A stretch of 64,000 nt of DNA, from positions 1-64,000 of the forward strand of contig JAPKHT010000007.1 of assembly GCA_026646655.1 (NCBI GenBank), in the 5' to 3' direction. The translations under genes and the position numbers were made by a program. The notes below the pieces were generated by a model that had not been told where the DNA came from, made no database searches, and was given only the letters and a program-made list of their open reading frames with translations. Of the stretch, positions 24,538 through 32,997 are shown in pieces; position 1 is the first letter of the stretch; every line of letters starts with the position of its first letter. This DNA comes from JADLBR01 sp020847615. Lineage in GTDB: Bacteria; Verrucomicrobiota; Verrucomicrobiia; JADLBR01.

Positions 24538-24600
24538 CGATGGACCGCTGTAGCCGAACGCGCGAGCGTTTGGTGGCTTGGGCCCAGCCGTTACCGGCTC
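24538..24600 (-). repeat. Double-hairpin dispersed repeat, copy 3, degenerate
   Basis: In reverse orientation: CTGTAGCCGAACGCGCGAGC then GTTTGG, which is hairpin two and its flank, followed by a diverged GGCTTGGGCCCAGCCGTTAC in place of hairpin one. It lies in the 257-base gap between two divergent genes (24437-24693), which otherwise shows no reading frame or clear promoter. Confidence 0.65.
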
Positions 24601-24693
24601 GGCTGCGGCACCCGGGAACTTTCGGGCCGGTGGTGCTTCCCAAAGGGCGGCGATCTGCTAGATGGATCGGACGCACGACGTCGTGGTTCCCCG

Positions 24694-25845
24694 ATGAAAT
24701 CAACTGCGCTTCAGAGACAGGGTTGGCTGCGGGCTGGGATGGCCGCGGTGGCGGGTTGCCTTTTGCTCTCGGGGGGTGGGCCTCGGGCGAGCGCCGAGGA
24801 CTGGGATGGCGTCGCGCGCCTTTTGGCCGGGATGCCGGGCCCGGGGTTCGAGTCTGTGCGCGCGGGCCGGGCGTGGGCGGAGCACGCGGCCGAGATGGAG
24901 AGGGCGTGGTCGCGCTTTGCGGCCGGGCGGCAGGCGAAGATCCGGGCGTGGTCCGCGGCGGAGATGGGGGACATCCACGGGCGGTGCGGCGTGGTGTTCT
25001 ATCCTTTCAGCGGGCCGGACCTCGCCCACGCGGTGACGTTTTTTCCTAGGGCCGGGGCCTACGTGCTGTGCGCGCTGGAACCGGCGGAACCGCTGCCGGA
25101 TCTCCGCGCGATGTCGGGCGGGGAGTGGGCCGTTGCGCTGGCGGCGATGCGGGCGCCGATGATGACCGCCATCAATTACACCTATTTCATCACCAAGGAC
25201 ATGCGGCGGGATTTCGGGCGCAGTAATTTGAAAGGCAATCTGCCGCCGCTGCTCGCGTTCTCGGCCCGGCTCGGGATACGGGTCGAGTCGGTGGAGCCGG
25301 TGGGCGTCGGGGGGGACGGTTCGGCGGTGGCGCGCCCGGGTTGGGGCGGCGGCGCCCCGCGCGGGATTCGGCTTCGGTTGCGCGGGGGCGGCGGCGCGAA
25401 GGAGGTGTATTATTTTTCCGCGGATCTGGGCGATGGGGCGATGGGCAAGGACGGGTGGGCGGCGCGTTTTCTGGCGGGCCTTGGCACGCGTGTGACCTTC
25501 ATGAAGAGCGCGTCCTACCTGATGCACGAGTCGTATTTCTCGCGGGTGCGGTCGGTGGTGCTGGACGGCAGCGCGGCGATCCTGCAGGACGACTCCGGGA
25601 TCCCGCTGTCGGGATTCGACCCGTGGCGCTGGGATCTCCGATTTTATGGGAATTATCGTGGGACGCTCGACATGTTCCGGCAGTATTATCAGCCGGAATT
25701 GCGGGGGATTTTCGATCGGGCGGACTCGCGCGTCCACCCGCTGGGCTTCGGGGTGGGCTACAAGTATAGGCCCGAGGAAACCGTGTTGATCTTGGCGCGC
25801 AGGAGATCGGGCGACGCGCCGCCGCGGGCGGAGCGGGTCCGGTGA
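24694..25845 (+). CDS. Secreted protein of unknown function upstream of epsI
   Basis: A 383-residue protein with a signal peptide (about residues 12-35, ending PRASA). The body contains VFYPFSGPDLAHAVTFFPRA, AYVLCALEPAEPLPDL, NYTYFITKDMRRDF, LPPLLAFSARLGIRVESVEP, SASYLMHESYFSRVRSVVLD and AAILQDDSGIPLSGFDPWRW. These look conserved rather than random, and I believe related proteins occur in other Gram-negative genomes, but I know no named domain. It ends 10 bases before epsI, so the two are probably co-transcribed. That suggests an envelope or surface-polymer role. ATG 24694 has no clear ribosome site. Confidence 0.65.
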   Translation: MKSTALQRQGWLRAGMAAVAGCLLLSGGGPRASAEDWDGVARLLAGMPGPGFESVRAGRAWAEHAAEMERAWSRFAAGRQAKIRAWSAAEMGDIHGRCGVVFYPFSGPDLAHAVTFFPRAGAYVLCALEPAEPLPDLRAMSGGEWAVALAAMRAPMMTAINYTYFITKDMRRDFGRSNLKGNLPPLLAFSARLGIRVESVEPVGVGGDGSAVARPGWGGGAPRGIRLRLRGGGGAKEVYYFSADLGDGAMGKDGWAARFLAGLGTRVTFMKSASYLMHESYFSRVRSVVLDGSAAILQDDSGIPLSGFDPWRWDLRFYGNYRGTLDMFRQYYQPELRGIFDRADSRVHPLGFGVGYKYRPEETVLILARRRSGDAPPRAERVR

Positions 25846-25855
25846 CGGGGGCCCT

Positions 25856-26599
25856 ATGACGGAGAACGGGGATCGGGGCGCGCGGCGGGCCGGGGGCATG
25901 GCGCAGGAGTGGCCGAGGGTGGTGGCGCTGCTGGCCCTGCTCGGGGGGCTGCTGCTCGTGTGCGTGGGCACGCCCGAGGTCAGGGAGGGCGATGTGGCCG
26001 GGGTCATCATGTCGTTGCCCGAAAAACTGGGTGACTGGACGGGCGAGGAGATCCCGATGGCGGAGTCCGAGCGCGATCTGTTGCCGGCCGGGACGGAGCT
26101 GGCGCGCAAGAAGTACACCGATGGCCGTGGGTCATGGCTCGTCTGCACCATCGTCCTCAGCAGCGCGGACCGCAGGAGCCTGCACAAGCCGGAGATCTGT
26201 CTCCCCGGGCAAGGCTGGTCGACGGACTCTGGGCGGGTCGTTCCGGTGGCCCTCGCCGGCGGGACAGAGCTGCCCGTCATGTGCCTGGAGATATCCCGCC
26301 CGATGCCCCAGCCCGGGGGCGGGTCGGCCAAGCTGCGCGGCAAATTCCTCTACTGGTTCGTGGGCCGCGACGTGCTGACGCCCCGCCACTGGGAGCGGAT
26401 CTTCCGCACGGCCTACGACAGGATCTTCCGGGGCGTGGGCCACCGCTGGGCGTACATCTCGGTGATGGCCGTGGAGACCGGCGGGATGCAGGCCGATGGC
26501 CTGGGCGGCGACACCCTCGCCACGAACGTCGAGAGATTCATATCCGGCCTGGCGCCGGAGGTCGTGCGTCCGGAACTTCTGCGGCCCGGCGTGGACTGA
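25856..26599 (+). CDS. epsI: EpsI-type exosortase-associated protein (DUF3485)
   Basis: A 247-residue protein with one membrane helix (about residues 22-40) and a periplasmic domain. The family hallmark is SADRRSLHKPEICLPGQGW (usually HxPExCYPxxGW), preceded by LPEKLGDWTGEEIPM and followed by LRGKFLYWFVGRDVLTPRHW. EpsI proteins accompany or are fused to exosortases and act with them in surface-polymer export. Here the exosortase is convergent instead of on the same strand. The TGA stop at 26597-26599 is the first triplet of repeat copy 4. Confidence 0.9.
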   Translation: MTENGDRGARRAGGMAQEWPRVVALLALLGGLLLVCVGTPEVREGDVAGVIMSLPEKLGDWTGEEIPMAESERDLLPAGTELARKKYTDGRGSWLVCTIVLSSADRRSLHKPEICLPGQGWSTDSGRVVPVALAGGTELPVMCLEISRPMPQPGGGSAKLRGKFLYWFVGRDVLTPRHWERIFRTAYDRIFRGVGHRWAYISVMAVETGGMQADGLGGDTLATNVERFISGLAPEVVRPELLRPGVD

Positions 26600-26682
26600 A
26601 TCGAAGATTGCGCATCGCATCCCGTGGCCGGACGCGAGAGCGTTTTGCCGCCAATCGCCCGAGGCGATCGGCTACATCTTCA
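26597..26682 (-). repeat. Double-hairpin dispersed repeat, copy 4
   Basis: In reverse orientation: TGAATCGAAGATTGCGCATC, then GGACGCGAGAGCGTTTTGCC (hairpin two), then GCCAATCGCCCGAGGCGATC and GGC (hairpin one), ending CTACATCTTC. It fills the space between the convergent epsI and exosortase genes. The initial TGA is the stop codon of epsI. Confidence 0.85.
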
Positions 26683-26699
26683 CCCCCGGTGGTCCGGTG

Positions 26700-27725
26700 T
26701 CAGTAGGCGTCGCTGGGGCGATGCCTGGCGGGGTCGATGGGTCGTCCGATGCGGCGGATCTTGGCGCGCCAATCGGTGTCGAGCAACTTGCCGACGAGCA
26801 GCATCGAGCCGATGGCGACGACGAAGACGAGATAGCCGGCGATGGTGTGGTAGGGGCCCGACGCGAACTGCTGGTCGATGCCGGCCGCCACGATGGCGAT
26901 GCTTGTGACGCGGAACATGTTGCCCAGGACCGCGAGGGGAAGGGCGCACATGAAGAGGAACCACTGTTTCCAGAGGCGGTGCTGCGTGAGGTGCGCGTAG
27001 AGCGCGGTCAGCATGATGAGGGCGAAGAGCGAATTCAGGCCGCTGCAGGGATCGGCCACGTCGAGGGAGAAGACGCGCCCCTCGGGCAGGCCGACCGACG
27101 GATCCATCGCCGAATAGATGGCGGTGCCCCGCCGGACCGCCTCGATGCCCAGCAGGTTCAGGATCGCGGTGCTCGCGCCCGCCATGAAGAGCCGGAGGCG
27201 AAAGCCCAGGATCTCATCGAGGAACGGCATGGGCATGGCGAAAACCAGAAAGGACCAGGCGAACGCCAGCTCATAGAACCAGCGCGCGCCAAAGTGGGCC
27301 AGGACCAGGCCAGCCACGATCACCAGGTAGGCCAAGTAGTTGACGTAATGGATGTCGCCCTTCCACCCGAGCCAGAAGAGCACCGCCCCGACCGTCGCCA
27401 CCGCCACGCCCAGCCAGGTGCCCTGGCGGGGCAGGGCCGCCAGATCCCCCCGCTTGCGCCACACCAGCCACGCCGCGATGAACGGGACGATCGCCCCGTG
27501 GCGCGTGTCCGCGCTCTGGTCCCACGCGTACGCGAGCCAGCCCACCAGCGAGTGCGGGCTTCCGTCGTAGGGCCTAAAGACCGGCACCGTCGTCGCGAGC
27601 AGCACCAGCCCGATGCCCAGGACAATGGGCACCAGGAGATCGGGCCGCGGCGAGGCCGGTCGGGCCGCGGCTCCGCCGGGGGCGGGCAAAGGCCCATCTG
27701 GGTCTGCTTGCGGGTCGGACTGCAT
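26700..27725 (-). CDS. xrt: Exosortase
   Basis: A 341-residue inner-membrane protease/transpeptidase of the exosortase family with about 8 helices. The catalytic triad is visible: Cys227 in DVADPCSGLNSLFALI, Arg272 in LGNMFRVTSIAIV, and His293 in YHTIAGYLVFVVA. A soluble Pro/Ala-rich head (residues 1-28) precedes the first helix. Exosortases sort PEP-CTERM proteins and act in exopolysaccharide systems. No PEP-CTERM substrate is apparent in this window. The sugar cluster lies next to it. It is transcribed towards epsI. The upstream frame beyond ATG 27725 is antisense to the NDP-sugar dehydrogenase gene and was discarded. Confidence 0.93.
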   Translation of the reverse strand: MQSDPQADPDGPLPAPGGAAARPASPRPDLLVPIVLGIGLVLLATTVPVFRPYDGSPHSLVGWLAYAWDQSADTRHGAIVPFIAAWLVWRKRGDLAALPRQGTWLGVAVATVGAVLFWLGWKGDIHYVNYLAYLVIVAGLVLAHFGARWFYELAFAWSFLVFAMPMPFLDEILGFRLRLFMAGASTAILNLLGIEAVRRGTAIYSAMDPSVGLPEGRVFSLDVADPCSGLNSLFALIMLTALYAHLTQHRLWKQWFLFMCALPLAVLGNMFRVTSIAIVAAGIDQQFASGPYHTIAGYLVFVVAIGSMLLVGKLLDTDWRAKIRRIGRPIDPARHRPSDAY

Positions 27726-27849
27726 TCGATCGGATCCTATACGAGACGGCCCCGTGGGGCGAGCCCGCTGTTGACTTTGACGCGACTGTTGATAACAGCC
27801 TCTCAGAGAGTCATATGTCGCGGGACGAGGCACCCGCCGACGATCTGTC

Positions 27850-29229
27850 ATGGCCAGAGATCTTGCGGTGATTGGCATGGGCAAACTCGGCGCCAGCATG
27901 GCGGCCGCGATGGCCAGCCGCGGCCACAGGGTGACGGCGGTCGACGTGCGGGAGGAGGCCGTCGAGGCGCTCAACGCCGGTCGCGCGCCGGTCCAGGAGA
28001 CGGATCTAGAGAGGATCGTGCTGGAGTCGGGTCCGCGTTTGCGCGCGACCACGAGCCACCGGGAGGCGATCCTCGGTGCGGACATCAGTTTCGTGGCGGT
28101 GCCGACGCCCAGCGACGATCGCGGGGCATTTTCGCTGCAGTACGCGGGCTGGGCGTGCCGTGAGATCGGCCGCGCTCTGGCGGATCGCAAGGACTACCAT
28201 CTGGTGGTGATATCCAGCACGGTGTTGCCGGGTTCGATGCGATTCGGGCTGCTGCCGATCCTGGAGCGGGAGTCGGGCAAGCGCTGCGGGAGGGATTTCG
28301 GGCTGTGCTATGGCCCGGCGTTCATCGCGCTGGGCAGCGTCATACGCGATTTCCTCAATCCCGACTTTTGCCTGATCGGCGAGTTCGACGAGCGATCCGG
28401 GGCATCGCTCGAGGCCTGCTACGGGGATGTCATGCCGGATCGGCCGCCCGTCCACCGGATGAGCATAGAGAATGCCGAGCTGACGAAGTTGGCGGTGAAC
28501 ACCTACGTGACCACCAAGATCACGTTTGCCAACATGCTGGCCGAACTGTGCGAGCGACTTCCGGGCGGTGACATCGATGTCGTGACGCGGGCGCTGGGCG
28601 CGGACGCGCGGATCGGATCGCGCTACCTGCGCGGCGGGCTTGGTTATGGCGGGCCCTGTTTCCCCCGGGACAATCAGGCGCTCGGGTTCATCGCGCGCGC
28701 GCTGGGTTCCGGGGCGGATCTTGCCGAGACCACGGACCGGTTCAACAGGCAGTTTGCCGAGCGGGCCGTGGGCCGCCTGAGGCCGCATGTGGCGCCCGGT
28801 GCGACGGTGGCGGTGCTGGGCCTGGCGTACAAGCCGTTCTCGCACGTGGTCGACGAGTCCCAGGGTCTCTATCTGGTGAGGGCGCTGTCGCGGGCGGGGG
28901 TCCGCGTGGTCGCCTACGACCCGTTGGCGGCGGAGGGGGCGCGCGCAGAATTGTCCGGCCATGCCGTGATATTCGACTCGCTGGCCGAGGCCCTCGCGCA
29001 GGCCGACGTGGTGGTGCTGGCGACTCCAGATCCGGCGTTCCGGTCCCTGGGTGCCACCGACCTGCTGGCGGGCGGCAAGGCGACGGTGACCGTGGTGGAT
29101 TTCTGGCGGGTGCTGGATCCGGGGGTGGCCCGGCAACCGGGTGTGCGCTACGTGGCGTTTGGCCGGGCCGATTCCCCCGAGACGGGTGCGGGTTCCCTGG
29201 CGACTCTATGGGGCGGCGCGGGCGCCTGA
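27850..29229 (+). CDS. UDP-glucose/GDP-mannose-type nucleotide-sugar dehydrogenase
   Basis: A 459-residue cytosolic enzyme that oxidises C6 of a nucleotide-linked sugar in two NAD-dependent steps to give a uronic acid. The N-terminal Rossmann motif is VIGMGKLGASMA, the catalytic cysteine is Cys270 in GYGGPCFPRDNQA, and the C-terminal domain has VLGLAYKPFSHVVDESQGLY. A variation: where most relatives have a YNPEFLREG-like motif this one has YGPAFIALGSVIRDFLNPDF. Specificity for UDP-glucose, UDP-galactose or GDP-mannose cannot be told. It converges on the WecG-type gene with a 24-base overlap. Confidence 0.88.
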   Translation: MARDLAVIGMGKLGASMAAAMASRGHRVTAVDVREEAVEALNAGRAPVQETDLERIVLESGPRLRATTSHREAILGADISFVAVPTPSDDRGAFSLQYAGWACREIGRALADRKDYHLVVISSTVLPGSMRFGLLPILERESGKRCGRDFGLCYGPAFIALGSVIRDFLNPDFCLIGEFDERSGASLEACYGDVMPDRPPVHRMSIENAELTKLAVNTYVTTKITFANMLAELCERLPGGDIDVVTRALGADARIGSRYLRGGLGYGGPCFPRDNQALGFIARALGSGADLAETTDRFNRQFAERAVGRLRPHVAPGATVAVLGLAYKPFSHVVDESQGLYLVRALSRAGVRVVAYDPLAAEGARAELSGHAVIFDSLAEALAQADVVVLATPDPAFRSLGATDLLAGGKATVTVVDFWRVLDPGVARQPGVRYVAFGRADSPETGAGSLATLWGGAGA

Positions 29230-29970
29230 GCGCCGCCGCCACCAGTCCGCGATGCAGTAAAGGACAAAGAGGCTGTTGTAGCGGACGTATCGGGGGCCGA
29301 GCCTCAGGGGCTCATGGCAGAGCCGATGGGCCCAGGTGAGGCCCCGGCGCTGCATCCACCTGGGCGCGAAGTCCCGTCGCTTGGTCAAGAGCGTGAAGGC
29401 GTCCCCGACCGCGAGGAACACGCCCCGGCGAAAGCGCGGCTGGCTGGCGATGATCCATCGCTCCATGCGCACCCCCGGGAGCGCCACCCAGATGAAGTCG
29501 GGCGCGGCCCGGTTTATCGTGTCGGCGAACGAGGCCTCCTCGTCCGGGGTCGCCGTGCGGAAAGGCGGGCTGATCGCGCCGGCGATCTCGATGTCCGGCT
29601 GAAGCGTCATGGCCACCTGACGCAGATCCGCGAGGCACTCCTCGGTGTCGCCAAAAAAGAAATGCCGCCAGGGTCTCGGGGTGTTCTGGAGCGCGTGGCG
29701 CATGAAATATGGGCCGTACACGCGGTCGGCGAGGCGGGCGCCGCGATGGTTGAGGGCCCAGACGATGGGCATGCCATCGGGCAGGACCAGGTCGAACTGC
29801 GAGAGGACGCGCCCGAACCCAGGATCGTGGCGCGCCTCGGCCAGGATGTGGGTGTTGGCGGGGCAGACCGCGGTGGGCCTGGGTGCTCCCGCGAGTTCTT
29901 TGATGCGGTCCAGGGCGGATTGGTACGTGGCGCACGCCACGGGCGTTCCCAGGATCTCAATGGTGTTCAC
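29206..29970 (-). CDS. WecG/TagA/CpsF-family glycosyltransferase (GT26)
   Basis: A 254-residue transferase that typically adds an N-acetylmannosamine or its acid to lipid-linked GlcNAc, early in polymer assembly at the inner membrane face. Diagnostic stretches: NTHILAEARHDPGFGRVLSQ, LVLPDGMPIVWALNHRG, RVYGPYFMRHAL, HFFFGDTEECLADL, DFIWVALPGVRMERWIIASQ, and FLAVGDAFTLLTKRRDFAPR. It is the last gene of the minus-strand sugar cluster. Its 3' end overlaps the dehydrogenase gene on the other strand. Confidence 0.92.
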   Translation of the reverse strand: MNTIEILGTPVACATYQSALDRIKELAGAPRPTAVCPANTHILAEARHDPGFGRVLSQFDLVLPDGMPIVWALNHRGARLADRVYGPYFMRHALQNTPRPWRHFFFGDTEECLADLRQVAMTLQPDIEIAGAISPPFRTATPDEEASFADTINRAAPDFIWVALPGVRMERWIIASQPRFRRGVFLAVGDAFTLLTKRRDFAPRWMQRRGLTWAHRLCHEPLRLGPRYVRYNSLFVLYCIADWWRRRSGARAAP

Positions 29971-30004
29971 GGGGCCTCCGATTCATCGCTGGCGCGGGGA
30001 CGGT

Positions 30005-30856
30005 TCATTGGGGCACCGGTCTCAAATGGACCCAGAGGTGCCAGCCCAGCCAGCGTTCGAGCGGGAGCGCGCCGACCGGCAGGGGCGGGGCGTGCATGAA
30101 GCGCTTGTACGCGCGCGTGATCCGGAAGAGCGGGAAATCGCGCCGGACGGTCGCGAGGTCATAGACCTTGGAATAGGGGTTGAGCGGGCCATCGGTGTTG
30201 CTGTGTATAAAGCGGTTCATGCGGAGGTAGCGCGGCAGGCCTTCGGCGCGCGCGTTGGCCAGGTGCCGGCCATAGATGCCGCCCGGGTCCAGTCCGGTGA
30301 AGTAGAGCGTCGCCAGGCCCAGCCTCCTGAGAACCGCGATGGAGAGCAGGTAGTTCAGCGACCATTTCGCGTAGAGCATGACGACCAGCTCGCCGTCGGG
30401 CCTGAGCACCCGCCAGATCTCGCGCTGCGCGCGCCCGATCTCGGGCACGTGGTGCAGCACGCCGTGGCTGAACACGATGTCGAAAACCTTGTCGGGCCAC
30501 GGGATCGATAGCGCGCTGGCCTGCTCGAGGCGCGCGTGGGGCAAGCCGCGCAACCGGAGTCGCGCGCGCACCCGCTCGACGGATTCGCGCGTCAGATCCA
30601 TGCCGGACCAGAGGGCCCCGCGCCGGATCATCTGCTCGGACTCGGCGCCCTCGCCCAAGCCGATCTCTAGGACGTGCCTGCCCTTGAACCCGATGCCGTC
30701 CAGGCACCGCGGTATGTGCGACTCCTTGCGGTAACGGAATGCGTCATAGGCGGTGAAGAACGCCTCGTAGTCTCCCGCGAACTGCTCCAGTCCGCCAACC
30801 TGCGCGTCCCCGCAGGGGTGCGCGTGCCAGAATGCAGCGATCTCGCCCTCGTTCAT
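30005..30856 (-). CDS. Class I SAM-dependent methyltransferase 1 of the sugar locus
   Basis: A 283-residue methyltransferase. SAM-binding motif I is VLEIGLGEGAESEQMI, and motif IV is the FDIVFSHGVLHHVPEIGRAQ with REIWRVLRPDGELVVML that marks the Methyltransf_11 group. The acceptor is unknown; its place in a glycan cluster suggests a sugar O- or N-methyl group or a quinone-like lipid carrier. ATG 30856 was taken because the sequence before it is short and unlike the family. It sits 34 bases from the WecG-type gene. Confidence 0.85.
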   Translation of the reverse strand: MNEGEIAAFWHAHPCGDAQVGGLEQFAGDYEAFFTAYDAFRYRKESHIPRCLDGIGFKGRHVLEIGLGEGAESEQMIRRGALWSGMDLTRESVERVRARLRLRGLPHARLEQASALSIPWPDKVFDIVFSHGVLHHVPEIGRAQREIWRVLRPDGELVVMLYAKWSLNYLLSIAVLRRLGLATLYFTGLDPGGIYGRHLANARAEGLPRYLRMNRFIHSNTDGPLNPYSKVYDLATVRRDFPLFRITRAYKRFMHAPPLPVGALPLERWLGWHLWVHLRPVPQ

Positions 30857-30939
30857 GGTGTTCAGCCAAGCTGGCAGTCGCGGCGGCGCATGGGCCACAC
30901 GTGTATCACATGACGGGGCGCGCCGCAATGGGCGGGGAA

Positions 30940-32139
30940 TCAGGCGGACGCGCTCGTGCCGGTGGCCCGGGCGACTATCTTCCGGAAGGATGCCAGCCAC
31001 GTGTCCGGATCGGCGTTGTGCTCGAGCCATTCGCGGCCGGCGATTCCCATGCGGTGCCGGGCCGTCGGGTCGGACTCCAGCGCGATGACGCGCCCGGCCA
31101 TGGCCTGGGCGTCCCCCGGCGCATGCAGCCAACCGGTGTGGCCATCGACCACTGTCTCATTGAGTCCGCCCGATCGGGCGGACACGACGGGTTTGCAGGC
31201 CTCGTAGGCCTCATAGACGACCAGCCCGAGAGGCTCCCACCACACCGAGGGCACCATCACGGCGCGGCACCCCTCGAGCAACCGTTGCCTCTCCGGCCCT
31301 TCGACCCATCCTTTGAATTGCACCGATGGGTTGGTCGCCTGCGCCGCGCGAACGAGAGGCTCGAGGGGCCCGGAGCCGCAGATCTGGAGACTTGGGGTGT
31401 TGCCGCCCATCCGTTCCCTGAGCAGACGCCAAGCGCCGAGAAGCGAGGCCACCCCCTTTTCTGGGACCAGGCGCCCGAGGAACAGGTACCCGCCGGAATC
31501 GGGCGCGGGCTCCGGCCTGGGGCCCAGTGGCCAGAAATAGCGCAGCGCGAAAGTCGTTGCGGGCGGCAGGCCCGCCTCGATGAAGCGGTCCCGGGCGAAT
31601 TCTGATATGGCCACCCAGGCGCGGACGCTTCGCAGCCAGCCGCCGCGGCGCAGCCAGACAAGAACGAGGCCGAGCCACGCGGTCTGGAGGGGCGAGTCCC
31701 GCCACGCCCCGCGCAGCACCTCGTGCCAGAAATGCGGACGCAATCGTCCCGGCGGTATGCGCCCCGAGAGAAAATTCGCGCCGCAGATGGAGTAGGGACG
31801 CCAGTTGGGCAAGAACTGGATCACCGGGACCCCGAGCCGCAGAGCCTCCGCATAGACGCCCGCGGAGGCCACGGGGAACGCGTTGTAGACGATCCACGCG
31901 TCGGCTGGGGATGAGGCGTGGGAGCGCCTCAAGGCGGATCGGAATTCCGGATTGGAGGCGGTCCACAGGGCCTGTTTCCATTTTGGGGGCGCGCCGGGCC
32001 TCAGCCAGTCGGAGCTCGATGCCGCCAACCGGGCGATGTCGATGTCGGGCTGCTCGCGCAGGAGGTCAAAAATCCGATCCGCGGCGAGGGACTCCCCGCC
32101 GGGCCGCTCGTAGTGGTTGAAGATCTCGAGCAATCGCAT
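30940..32139 (-). CDS. Glycosyltransferase family 4 protein
   Basis: A 399-residue GT-B fold transferase. The start MRLLEIFNHYERPGGESLAA is the N-terminal nucleotide-sugar side. The C-terminal domain shows GYLFLGRLVPEKGVASLLGA, LQICGSGPLEPLVRAA and the retaining GT4 motif VMVPSVWWEPLGLVVYEAYE with its EX7E glutamates. The sugar donor cannot be inferred. It is 6 bases downstream of the GT2 gene, in the same operon. Confidence 0.92.
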   Translation of the reverse strand: MRLLEIFNHYERPGGESLAADRIFDLLREQPDIDIARLAASSSDWLRPGAPPKWKQALWTASNPEFRSALRRSHASSPADAWIVYNAFPVASAGVYAEALRLGVPVIQFLPNWRPYSICGANFLSGRIPPGRLRPHFWHEVLRGAWRDSPLQTAWLGLVLVWLRRGGWLRSVRAWVAISEFARDRFIEAGLPPATTFALRYFWPLGPRPEPAPDSGGYLFLGRLVPEKGVASLLGAWRLLRERMGGNTPSLQICGSGPLEPLVRAAQATNPSVQFKGWVEGPERQRLLEGCRAVMVPSVWWEPLGLVVYEAYEACKPVVSARSGGLNETVVDGHTGWLHAPGDAQAMAGRVIALESDPTARHRMGIAGREWLEHNADPDTWLASFRKIVARATGTSASA

Positions 32140-32145
32140 GGCGCG

Positions 32146-32997
32146 TCAGGGCAGGGTCGGCCTGCGTGTCCATCGGAACGTGGGCCGATCGACGTGGAAC
32201 AGCGACCGTCTCTCGGGCCGATCGCGACAGTAAATCGAATACGAGAAAGGCGCCAGCCTCCCGTAGTGCCCGGCCAAGAGGCGCCTCAATCTGTGGTGTG
32301 CGACGGATAACCATGGCGCGGTCCTGGCCCACGCCGGGGCGGTCGCCCGCAGGCGCGCCGCCTCGGTCGCCGCGCCGGGGCCGAGGCCCAGGTTGCCGCC
32401 GGCATCGGTGAAGGCCGACGTGAGCGTGGGCACGGCCGCCATGCGGACCCCCGCGTCGATCAACCGCACGACCCATGCGGCGTCCCCGGCCACGCGGAAC
32501 GTCTCGTCGAAAAAGAGCCCGCGGGACCCGATGATCGGGCGCCTGAAGAAGGTGGCGCACGTCAGGAACGAGAGGTTGCCGCTCACCAGCGAGTGATGCT
32601 TCAGGGGCACCAGTGGCATGCGGTGGCAGAGATACCGGCCGCCGGCATCGACCACGACCGCGCCGGCAAAAAGCACCTCGATGTCCGGTCTCTCCTCGAA
32701 TATGCGGCCCACCGCCGCGAGCGCGCCGGGCAGGTATTGCTCGTCGCAATTCAGGTAAGCCAAGACGTCGCCCGTGGTCCTGCGCAGGCCGCGGTTGATG
32801 GCGTCGTACATGCCCGAGTCCTTTCCGACGAAGGCCAGGACGCGCGGGTCACGGGTGAGCCAGTCCAGGGTCCCGTCGTCGGAGCCCGCGTCCTGGACGA
32901 TGTGCTCGACATCGACACCCTGGTCAGCGACCGACGCCACGCACAGCCTGAGCCATGCGGAGTTCCTGAAACTGGGCGTGACGATGCCGAACCTCAT
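32146..32997 (-). CDS. Glycosyltransferase family 2 protein
   Basis: A 283-residue GT-A fold transferase. The beginning RFGIVTPSFRNSAWLRLCVA and the DAGSDDGTLDWL acidic motif are typical of GT2. DVLAYLNCDEQYLPGALAAV contains the metal-binding acidic pair region (NCDE in place of DxD), and VAGDAAWVVRLIDAGV is the acceptor-side ED-like motif. No membrane helix. Its ATG overlaps the stop of the membrane protein upstream as ATGA. Confidence 0.9.
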   Translation of the reverse strand: MRFGIVTPSFRNSAWLRLCVASVADQGVDVEHIVQDAGSDDGTLDWLTRDPRVLAFVGKDSGMYDAINRGLRRTTGDVLAYLNCDEQYLPGALAAVGRIFEERPDIEVLFAGAVVVDAGGRYLCHRMPLVPLKHHSLVSGNLSFLTCATFFRRPIIGSRGLFFDETFRVAGDAAWVVRLIDAGVRMAAVPTLTSAFTDAGGNLGLGPGAATEAARLRATAPAWARTAPWLSVAHHRLRRLLAGHYGRLAPFSYSIYCRDRPERRSLFHVDRPTFRWTRRPTLP

